Shown here piece by piece: positions 50,201-62,200 of a stretch of 64,000 nucleotides of DNA (positions are counted from its first letter, which is position 1; each line of letters opens with the position of its first letter). Source of the DNA: Phoronis australis (lineage: Eukaryota; Phoronida; Phoronidae); the NCBI GenBank assembly GCA_002633005.1, contig NMRA01000124.1:307788-371787 (forward strand), written 5' to 3'. The notes below the pieces were generated by a model. It was not told the DNA's origin. It searched no databases and saw nothing but the letters and a program-made list of their open reading frames with translations. The position numbers were made by a program, and so were the translations under genes.

Positions 50201-53200
50201 TTTCTGATGATGTCACTTGTGGCCATCTTCTTCAACTCTCGGTAGCGGAAATAAACTTGATGTTTTAAAATGGATCACTTTAAAGTGGATAGTCCCACAT
50301 TACTTAACAACACTTGAACCTCGCGATATATATCCACAAGGCTGCAGCATCCGTTAAGCTCTTCTCCGGCCTTGTTTTCGCGCATTAGAAGTTTTCTTGT
50401 GTTATTTGTTGGTGTGTTGCATTTTTATTTTTTTGTTAACTGTATTCGACCTTCCAGTGCCAGCAAATTTTACTTCTGTGCAATGGTCTGCAACTTTGAT
50501 GACAGAAATTTAAAGAAACTTGAGAAATAACCATAGCTGTGATATTTTCTGCCACGATTCCTAGAATCGGCCGGAATTTCTTAAATAAGGCCGATGTAAC
50601 AACGCGTTTTTCTACCTCCGGGACAAGGGAGATTTCTATGCGGAACCATCCTATNNNNNNNNNNNNNNNNNNNNNNNNNNNNNNNNNNNNNNNNNNNNNN
50701 NNNNNNNNNNNNNNNNNNNNNNNNNNNNNNNNNNNNNNNNNNNNNNNNNNNNNNNNNNNNNNNNNNNNNNNNNNNNNNNNNNNNNNNNNNNNNNNNNNNN
50801 NNNNNNNNNNNNNNNNNNNNNNNNNNNNNTCTCTTGTGTTCAACCCATGACGTCACATGGCGGGAAATGTGAAAATTGGCAAAATTGAAAGAAAAATCAA
50901 AATTTCGAGCTAATTACACAAAATAAACATGGGTTTAGCTAAATTTTACGTCATACATTTAGTTTGTGGCCACCGGTAATTCAAAATGTGCAAAAATTCA
51001 TGGTGTGTACTGTTTAAGGCTTGGTCGTGGTTCGAACAATGTACATCACTTGAATGAACCCGGCTCACTGCTTTGTCAAGACGGCCTATAATCATTAAGG
51101 TTCAGTGTAAACTGAATCAGTAATTATTTGATTGTTATGCAGACAAAGAGTCAATGAGCCTAAGGGAACACGTGCCGGAGACTACTCAAGACAGGAATGT
51201 GAATCAAAGTGCTCAGGAAACATGGGGTGAGTGTAGTGATTGAAAGTATTGTCATGGCTTAGACTGCTCAAATTCTGGACCATGAAATGGAATTAGTTTT
51301 TACATCATATTCACTTGTCAATTTTTATTTGTCGTTATTGTGACAATTGGCAAATGAAAAATTCACTGTGTATTATAAATCATTTTTGTTTTGCTGTTTA
51401 AGACTAAATGCAGCAGTAGAGGCAAGAACTTAAAATTTTGCAGACTGTCAATTTTATGTAAAGCTCAATGTTTTCAATGCTAGACATTTTTGGTGGTGTC
51501 CGGCAGTTTCCCAACACTCGTCGCATTTAGTCCAGTGAAGCATGAGGTGGTATGAAATAATGTCTGTAAAGATGGCCTTGTTGAGCTGACAAGATAGTCT
51601 AATTGAGATAAAGTCTTATAACTATAAATTCACACTTTTTACAGTAGATGCTAGAAATGTTCCCAATCGACATCTAAGCACAACTCAATGTGCCTTTCCA
51701 AACTGAAAAAAGCATGCTGCTCTTTTGTTCACATTTGTCGAGCTCAATATTGACACGCTGCTGAAAAAACGCTGGTAAGCAGAGTTGAACAGTCTTTTTG
51801 CAGTGCGTGGTGCAGTGCTTGTTCCCAATAGAATTGTGCAGTTGTATGCAAAGTTTTGGGTACATAATTCAAGTAGAAAAAATATTAGCAAAGGTTTGGA
51901 CCCTGTTTTGGGAGAGTCACTCTGTATTATTTGGACAAGGAGTCTTACAGGTAGTGGGATTAAACTGGTAGTGGGCTTATGTTGGGGTGGATATTGTATT
52001 ACTACGGGAAATGGAAAAGTATTATGATAAAGTAATTGGACATGTTTTTGTGCCTTTGAGATTGTTGCCTTGTTGTATCTGCACCTCGATATTCTTGTTT
52101 ATTATTTATAGACAGTGGTCTTCAACTGTCCACTGACCATACCTTGTCCCTGGACCAGTCTGTGACAGGGGTGCCACAGGCTCCCACCAACCTCTACCTA
52201 GAGCATCGCAGTGACAAAAGCGTCGTTCTGCGCTGGGACCGGTCAGTCACACTGGACCAAGATGACCAGCCAGTGCACAAACCTTTGCTGGGTGAGTGGT
52301 GGCAATGGTTAAGTAAAGATCACCAGAAAGTTCACCTTTTTATTGCAGTCTTAATTTATTACATTTGAAGCACTGTTTATGGAAAACATCAGCGTTATGC
52401 CGTAGAGAGTAGGCGTGTTTTGTTAAAAGTGTACGTGTTGAGAATTCAGTAATCAATAATGACTTATTATTCTTTTTAAGGTTATCGAATCTTTGTAAAT
52501 GACATTCCTAAAGGCATGGTATCTGACAGAAAGACCAAAGCACTGGTGGATGGTCTTGATTTCAACTTCAGCTACAAGTAAGCCCTTGCTGGCAATAGTC
52601 TCGATTGTCATAAAATAAAAATAACAATGTGTTGAGTTGTTGCATTTCTTAGATTTAACTAAAGAAATGCATGTAGATCTCTACTTATCCACATTCGTGT
52701 CCAAGTTTAAACTCACTGGCACCTCGACTTTTCAGAAATTTTGTTTCAAACACGCAAGCTTGACTTAACCCTTTCCCTGTAGTATTTTTTGTTCCTCAAC
52801 TTCAACACCCGGGGCCACTAACCTGAACGAGTGTGATGCTTTTTGTTCTGTAGCCATTTGCGAAACCGGTTCTCTTTAAATTTGACCAAAATAACATAAT
52901 TTGCTAAGTGTACATTAATTAAAAAGTACTGAAGCATGTCAGTGTTGCCGTTGGAAGAAAGCAGACGTGCTGTTAAGGAAAGTGATTGTCCGATAGTTAT
53001 GCGACACTTCATTGAAGCACTGCAGTCTAAGCCATTGGTGTCAGTTGTTCTCATTATTGTGGGGCCTGGTTCACTACCCTAAAGTCATCTTAGTCTAAAC
53101 AGAGTGAGTTCAGAGTGCTTCCCCTATGCCAGAGGGAGTAGCTGAACCCTGGCCATGAGCCGTAGAATACTTACGATGGAGGTAGGACCCTTATGACATT

Positions 53201-56200
53201 AGCCAACCATTGCAATGGGCGCTTAACCTTTAACCCTAACCACTCTTCACAAAACTGAATGCACTGCAGTCACTTGCATTGACGTGCTTGTGCGTGGTTG
53301 TAGATCAGTTTCTATTGCTGCAGTTCTTTGTATGTGGTAAGAGCTTTCGTGGCACATGGTGTTTTGTGGAGAGTGGGAAGTGTTCCTCGTTCTGTGGTAA
53401 GGATTAAATTGAGTGTGATCCATAACTGCCAATAACTAAAGTGGAAAAGTGTGACTGGTATTCCGTATAGCCAGGTGGTAGGTAATTGGCCCAATGGAAC
53501 TATTCACGACTAAGGTTTTACACGTATCAACAGTCTAGCCAAATATCCTATTAAACTATGAAATTTAATTTGGTAAGATTTTCTGAAAGTAGGAAGCTTG
53601 TAGAACTTGAATTTTGACATGTTACCAATCTGACATGGATTAGGTCAAGTGAAATTACAGTCATTGCAAAACTGTGGCATAAATAACTTGACCAAATTTT
53701 GTTTGATGTAAATGATCAAGATAAAATCTCAAAAACAATTATGTTACAGTTTATTTGGTTATTACTTCGTTTTTGCATGCAACTTTTGTGCTATTTTTGA
53801 TGGCCCCTCTTGGAAAAGTGAATCATATTCAAAACAATTTTAAATTTATTTTTTGGAGAACAGTGCCTATTGCTTAGTATTTGATCAGCCATTCTGAGAT
53901 ACATGTATGATGTTCTGAAGTTTGCCAAGTACGGGCTTTTTTAGGTTCTTAAATGTCGCTCGTCATTGTTTTGTAGAATCTATGTCCGAGCTGTGTCAGC
54001 TGTTGGAGAGTCTGAGAATTCTAACGTGTTGTTCGTACATGCAGCCGTCGACAGAATGCAGTCAGATGCACGACATGACGAAGATGGCGATGGTGGTGGT
54101 GACGACAATGACGTGAATCGCGACCCTGACAGAGACATTGACACTTGCAAGGGCCAGACGTCTGGAGACTCGTCTTCGATCTTGAGGGCAGGTAGCATGT
54201 GGTTCAACAACAACAACAACAGCAGTGATCAGGCAGGAGAGGTCAAGAGGCCGGGTCAGGTCAGCGAACAAAGTCAATCTGTTGGTTATGAAAGCATAGA
54301 GACTTCAATATCGAAAGTCAAAGTAGATGGTAAGACTCAGGAGGTTGTGTTGAAGGTGCCTAGTGTGTTGGATAGACTGGAGCAGAAGTTGAGTGATTAT
54401 AAGTTGCATCAAACGGAGCAGCTCGAAACACGCTCTGTTGATTGGCTGATAAGAAAAGCAGACGACATGAACTCCAATGACTCATTGTCAGGAGAGCCGT
54501 TGAAGAACTTGCCACCTGGGGCTGAAAAATGTGCGATCACATTGATAACTCGTGGTGAAGATGAAACTGATGGAAAACAGACAGACAAACAGACTGTCAA
54601 CATTGTACACGGTGCAAACGGACAACTTGCAGGTTATGATAATGGCAGCCATATGGACTCAGTGCTAAAAGAAGGAGATGAGAAATCTCAAAGTAATCGT
54701 CAGCAAAATTGTACAGAATATGTTGAAAATGCTGTGCCAAAAACAAAAAAGTGGTCCAATGTCCTGGCCGATTCTGACTCCAGCGACGACTTGGAAATTA
54801 ACGGCAGTCCTCGGTCTAGAAGTTTTGACCCTAACCCTCACTCTCCACATCAAGATGAGAAGAGAGTCAGTATGGTGGACTGTGAGGAACCTGTTGTTCC
54901 CAAAGGGAAAAAGTGGTCTGGAATACTCGCAGATTCCGGCTCTGAGGAAGAAAGTCCTGTAGCCCATCGACCTGGGATTGCTAGCCATAAAGCAGGGAGC
55001 ATAGTGAACAGTCCCGTCTCGAATCACGAAATGGGTGAACAGTCATCTAGACGTGGAGAGCCAATGGGGTTGCCTGGCTCAGTGCCACAAATTGGACAGG
55101 GGAAAAAATGGTCACATGTACTGACAGTGAATGACTCTATGGATCTGGACGATAGTGTTGCTATTAATTTGCCCAATCACGGAGAACCCGTTGTGCCAAA
55201 AATGAAGAAGTGGTCTCGGATTAGAACTGAGTCAGTTGACGATGGTCCCCAGGACGCATATTTTGGTGGCATAAGGTCGGCAAGTAGTGAGAGTACGACC
55301 AATCAGAAGCAAAATGCTGGTCAAGATGTGGCAGGGGCTGCAGTAAAGCCCTGTTCTCCTGTTCACGTGCATAGCGAGGCACTTGTTGACCCGGACATTG
55401 TGACCCCCGACCTGTCTGAGGCTGCTGTGCCCAATGAGAAGAAATGGTCAATGGTGCGTCCTACGTCGAACTCTGAAAGCGAAGATGTAGAACCCGCTCC
55501 TCCTGATCGACGTTTGAGGGGAAGCGGTGCTGTACGAAGCTGTGATGATGGACAAGGTGAAAAAATATTAGATGAAAAATCTTCTGACATGAAAACCCAC
55601 AGTAGTTTTGACTGTAACATTGATGAAACTCTAAAGAGTCCGGTGTTCGACCATAGTTTTCATGAAGAAGCCGAAAAAGTTTTACAGTCATTGGGAGACC
55701 CAGTGACCGAGAGCGAAACTGATGGCGAGACTGACAAAGCATTTAATGATCACGTGCACTATGGAAATCATTGGCCTGATACTGACCTTGTTCCTGGGTT
55801 GAAGTTAGGGTCAACGGTCAATTACGGCTCCTCAGATGGCGGCGGGGTGGATCTTGGGCGACAGCATTTAGAAAAGACTGCTCGGACAATGAATGGCGTG
55901 AATAGTTTGAGAAACTTGACCGACAAGGGCCGTAATTCGAAAGATAGTGGAAAAGAAATCTCCAGGTAACCCGATGCGTTTTTATCTGGACTCCATTGTT
56001 AGAAATTTATTCAAATGCAATTTTTTTGTTTTGAATGAATTGTTGGCAAAAAAGTGCATTTAGCCAGTTCTCTACAAGTTTCCATGGTGAAGTTTATCCA
56101 TGTGAATGTTATAAATTTTGCATCAGTGCAAGGCATTATGTTGTTAATGGTAAGTACTGAAAATGTGCCTGTTCTGTTTATGTATGATTTACTAGAAATG

Positions 56201-59200
56201 TACTGCATCATAACAAAAAGTGGAGTCCGATTTTCATCATTTAGAGCGTCCCCAAAAACCAAAACGTCACCGTTGTCTACCAGCATTCCCAAACTGAAGC
56301 GCATTCCACCCAGACGTCTGACTCTGAAGAAGAAAACAAAGTCTGAGGTTTGTGTATGAGAAACTAATGCCTGCTCCTAATTGTCTCTAAACTTTTCTAG
56401 AATTTTTGTTCACTTTGGGTTAGTGGCTTTGGTAACAACATGTTTGAAGTACCGACAGAGACAGCAGAATAAGTGTGGTAGACTAAAGGGATGTTATCGG
56501 CAAGAAAAATGATTTTCTAAGATCATCCTCAGTATGGAATCGAACGTTCAACTCCCGCAGTTGCAGCCAAATGCTTTGCTGGTGGAGTTAAATACCACTT
56601 CGTGAACAGCAGACTATTTTAAGCATAATATGTAATTGCTGAAGTCACCCACAGTCCGACAAGAGCGAGAATTGCCGATTTGTAATGAAATGATATCACA
56701 AATTAAAATGGATTTTGATGTTTTATTGAGCTGATCAAAGCTAATAATTTCTAGAGGTCTGTCCCATCCAACAATAATTTCCAAAATGTGTCTTTCGACT
56801 GTAAAACTGATAACGCCCCTTGAAAGCGAAAGAAAAAAGTTGTCAAGATTTCAATATTTAAGTGAACCGAAATAGAAGCTCAGTGCACTATTTTTGACCC
56901 TTAAGTAGAATTGGGATCAAGCCTTCACTTGTTTAAGCGAGTGTTCAGTGCTTTTAGGGCCCCTGCAATGCTAATTAGGTCAAACCGTTATGACAAACTT
57001 GAAACTGCAATCAATGAAATAAGCTAGGGCGATTCTTGCTGTTGAGACAATCTGTGTTTCTTTCGTGTGGACTTTTTATCGTTAGCTTGCCTTGTAAAAA
57101 TCCTGAAAGTTGAGGGCTTCACCCACAACAATGAAATAACATGTTATTGTATCAAAATCATGGTTTCCAAAGATGGTGCTGGATGGATCTTTAAACTGAA
57201 CTAACCAATCTCACGATTGCATTGTCGATGTTTATTTTTGGAGAAATTGTGTTAAATTGTTTCCCATGTATTGCAGGAGAATCTCAGTGAACTTTCTGCA
57301 ACAAGAAGTCTGAGGCAGAGAAGTTCTTCTGTGGTAAGATGTCTTTCAGTTGATAAACTTGTGACTTAAGAATTTTGACTGTTGACGGTCACATTTTATG
57401 ATTACCAGTAAATATGCTACTGCATCGTGCATTGAAAATCGTTAACTTATCACTGCCAGCACATTGTGGACTTAGACAACTTAATGTTACTCAAGACACG
57501 ATTAAAAAATTTACCATCGTGTTGCACAGTTGAGTAAAATTAAACATTTCACACGATGGGATTCAACAATTTTTGCATCAAGTCCTAAGTGACGTTCAAT
57601 AGTCTCGAGCCATTAGCCAGTGTGTGTGCATGTCGTATTACAGTACAAGTACGCATAATTAAGTGATGCAGTAGTCTTCATCTTGTTGATGTTTGGATAA
57701 ATCTGTATAAACTCTGACTTGCAGGCTAGTGGGAAACAAATGAGTGCATATTTCGGACTACTTTTATGTGTAGAGAAATATCAGTAGCGATTGCGTGATG
57801 CAGTTTTCATTTAATAGAAATTTCAGCAAACAGGCATTTTCTGTCGGCTGACATTCCACAAAAGTCAGCTTTCGTCAAATTTTAGCCGAAGTTCTCATTG
57901 GATGAGCTTTGTGTGACTAGCATGCTGCACCGTGCTGACTTATCAATCACCATTTGTTGTTTCCACATAGTTTGTGACCAACTAACCACCTACAGTATGT
58001 ATAGGTAATATATCACACAGCACACGGCACTGTGTTTGTTCAGGCTGTGGGAACCACTCTCCGTAAGGAACCACAAAACGTCTTTCTTTCGCCCTGTCAG
58101 CTGCCACAGTGCAATACCTTCCGGAAACATAATCATTTTGTTAAAGACTGATGTTAGCTAGACCAAAGAAACTGGCTTGGTTTTTACCATTTTTCACTGT
58201 TAGTAAAACTGATTTCTTCTTCCTGAGGGACATGATTTTTGGCTAGCCACTCTCTGACAGTTTTTTAATGCTCGAGGTCATGGTTGGTGCATGAAATGTC
58301 ACGCCGTGACAAGCCAACGTGTAGAGCCTGATCTCAAGTGCGTACGAGCTATCGGTTCATTCCACGCTCAGAAATGACTAAGGGCCCGGTTTGCAGAAGG
58401 CCGGTTTACAATACAAAGGACAAATTCAAAGGACACCATTCCTGGAATCACTGACACGTTTTGTGGTTATGAAGCCACGTTGTTCCCACAGCCTGATGTT
58501 GGAAAGGTTTTTGAGGTATTTCAGCTCAACTTTATTGTATTGCTATGGTGCACATACAGAGGTGGAGATTTTTAATCGCAGCTATTTCGGATAAATTATG
58601 GTGGCAACTTTCCTGGAAAATTGTCCATTAGCCAATCACGTCACACGAAATGTGAAAGTTTCCTTGAAACGTGCCACGCGATTGGTCACCAGACCGTAAA
58701 GTATACGGAAGCCAATTATCATTCACTTGATGTTCAAGTGCCAGATATTCCTATTAATTAACACCACTCTTTAGCCCACAAAGTGGGACAGAATATTTGT
58801 GGACAAAGAACTATAATTTTTTTAAATTCTAGCGTTGAATAATTGTGCTGATGCAACCACAGTAACTGTGGCTCATCCAAAGCAATGCGTAAATCTCTTC
58901 CTCGCTCTTGCACGCAGACGATTGGTATTTGATATCCTCTCTCCATTTGCGGTGTCCTGATCAAGTGCGATGATTGGAATGTGTTTTTGCTTTTCGTACA
59001 TTGTAGCTTTTTCTATTTCACACACAATTTTGCATGTTTCTATCTGTTTGGTGCAGCCAAGTCCAGTAAACGTTATGGGCATATCCTTCAATTCTCCATG
59101 ACCGGGATGGTTTTAGAAAAACAGTGTGGTACCATAATTACATTCTGGCTCTTGTCGAAGGTGGCGTGAGAACAGTCAACAATGAATACCGCATGGTTAG

Positions 59201-62200
59201 CTCAAAATTTTCCTTGAATGGCTACATGTATCTTGCATTTCTAGTAGCCAAATAAAAATTCGGTATTCTATCATCGAGGTGTTTGAATTTTCTCTCAACT
59301 GTTGCAACTAGTCCACTACTTTCACGAAACAAATTAATATTATATTTTATCTATTCTGACACTAAACAGAGAATTACGACGAAGTAGGATACTCCAATTT
59401 GAGTCAACATTCAGCCTTATTAATGCAGCAAAATTTTGGGTTAGAGGGTAGGTTCTTCTTTTCACATTCAAACCCAGAGATTAGTGCGACGGTTTCCAGA
59501 CTGTTGAATATTTGCAAAATGCTGAAACATAACTTTTACAGTGACGGTTTTGCTATTTTTGCGAGGTAAGTAGAGTTGAGGTGGTTGAAAAGTTGTATAA
59601 TTTGCTGTAGGTGCTCAAGTCGTCATAGAAATATGACTGACATGCTTTTGTCACAGATTGGTGTTGTCTGCACTGCACTAACTGCATGTTGAGTAGCTGA
59701 AGCACACGTACACTCTCACTGTCACGTAGCTCTAGCGTAGATTAGGATTTGCAGTTTCTCCGCATTCATCCGTAGTGTTGCCTGGTGGTACTTTTTTGGC
59801 AACAATCGGATATGACATGCCCACATCTTGAGATTCAGTCTTCTTCCCTTAATAATGAACTTCATCAAACTGGTTCTCAAAATTTAGGCGTGTGATGTTC
59901 GACTATTGCCTGTTTTTCTTCCAGTAGTTTCTCAACAATTCACAAGTTTATGAGATTCTATGTACAGGCTGTTGTAGAAAACTAGCCTAGCTGCCAAGAG
60001 TCCCTATTTGAAAAATTGAGACATCTTGCAGCTAGGATACCGCAAGGACAAAAGATCTGTCTTGACACCTAGAAACTTGCCGTGCTGATTTATGTCTTAA
60101 TCTGTGCATATGAAATGGAAAGGGAAATGAGGTATGCAGTGTGGTATAGCATAAGAATATGCAGCCAAACAGTCATTCCGATGCTGTGGCGAGATGCAGG
60201 ACAAAGCTTCAAACTGTGGGACGGTAGCGCCAAAAGTGGGACAGTTCGCAACTATGTGCATGTGCGCAGTTTCCCTAGATTTTTTTGTTAATATGTTAGT
60301 TTGTGTAAATTTGGCAACGCCGGAAGAAAAAGCATCACCGGGCCACGCATGCGTTCCGTACATGTCACTGTCGGCATTGAGATTGCTAAGCCAACTTATG
60401 CTGCCAGTCCGCTCACTATGTGTCGTTCAGACTACAATGCATTTGCCAAACCGCGCGTATCTCATGCCCATGGCTATGGTTTCTTCTCCATGAGGAAGAT
60501 TTGCTTTTATTGTTTTATCAAAATGTATTGGAACAATGCAGCATTAGGTATCCTGGCTGCATTCCGTTGCCCTAATACATTAACTATGCGCTTACGGTGA
60601 AAAGTCTTACCAGAAACTGTGACTTCTGACCCATAATTTATGAATTCAGTCCATAATTCTACATTTAACCTTCCCTATCTGTCACTTCAATGGCGGCCAG
60701 TACGCTTGGTTATAAGGTCTTGAGCATTCTTGTAAAACATTTGGTTTTTGCTGACAAGAAAACTGGTTCGTGGAATGCTTATCATACGTTAAGGTCATCA
60801 ACCATCATTTACACAACCTGAAACCCACTGTGATATGTTCCCAGAATTCCAAGTAATTGTGACAATGAAAACTGCCATAATTGCATTCTAGATCCTCATC
60901 TAAACTTCCGCTTTGCTTTCTTATTCATGCCAGAAGTGAGATTTCATACCTGTCCGGTCATTGAATTGTTTTGTTAAGTGTTTTGAAGTTGTATGCCCCT
61001 TTTCGTTTTACGACACTATGTCCCATGATTCAATTCAAACTTAATACCGAATTCATGTGGTCGGTATTGCGTATGCCAAGATGTATTAATCCTGCATTTC
61101 GTGTGTGCTAGGCAACTATTATTGATCTATGTCGTTTTGCATGCAATGGTTGTATTACGCACAGTCATGTACATGCCTGTATTTAGACCATGCGCCTATA
61201 CCCAAAATTATGTGTTTTTCAAAGAACACTCGGCAAGTGCTCCACTTATAGGTGCGGGCAGGTATACCTTGCATGTGTGTTTGTCTTATACTGGGTGGTA
61301 TTCATGCGTTCTTTGGTTTTATTAGTGTTTGAGTTTATATATGTTCACATTTATCGTGTTATGACAGTTAAGTCGACTTGCATTAAACTATAGAAAAAGT
61401 TCTCCTCGGTTTTATACAGTTCTGTTTCACATACAGATGCAATGGAGGGTCTCAATTGTTTCACTATATACGTTTTATATGGCACTGCACTACAGATAAA
61501 CATCAGTTATAGTTCTGGGTAGAAATAGTTGACATTTTCTTTGAGACCATTCTAGGGGATTTGATGGTTGTGACAGCTGACCTTAAGTCTTTCATATTTG
61601 GAATTTCTTTTGGCAGAATTGGTGACGGAGGCGAATAACATACTTATTAATTGGATAACATGTTTTTGTATGAACAGTAATCATCTAGAATTACACCCAC
61701 CTTAAAAATTTGCTCTTATAATCACCCAACTCCAATCTATTTGGTCGAGACTGCTTTGAAAGCATCAGTGCCTTTGTGAATGTCATATTTTGTCAATTTT
61801 AGTTCCACAATGTAAAAAAAAAATGGTTTACCTTTGATTGTCGAGCAATTGAGAGTTTCAGCAGCACCTTGGCCTAATTCAGGTGGGAAAGTAACATGAT
61901 AGTCTCTGACTCTCATATTGTTTTATTTGCCTCTTGTGTGATGGTCTAAGGTGTGTACTATACAGCTACACTCCCACACCAAATTTCTCAAATTTTTTAT
62001 TTTTAAACACTTAATAACCCATGTTCAGTTTAACGCCCACCACTTTAATTTTGAGGCCCTAATCTAAGCGCCCTGGGCATTAATCCAGAGGGGCAGTGGT
62101 CTGCACTGTTCTGCATCAGTTGACCCAGAGGTGTGCGGTCTGTACTGTTCCGCACCAGTCGATCTAAAGGGGTGTCATTTGCACTGTTCTGCAACAGTTG

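Noticed and set aside
54665-55027. 120-codon minus frame in the CEP97 large exon
   Set aside because: Antisense shadow of exon 21.
56525-56590. tRNA-like B box (GTTCGATTCC on the minus strand)
   Set aside because: No A box at the right distance and no cloverleaf fold; at most a remnant of a tRNA-derived repeat.
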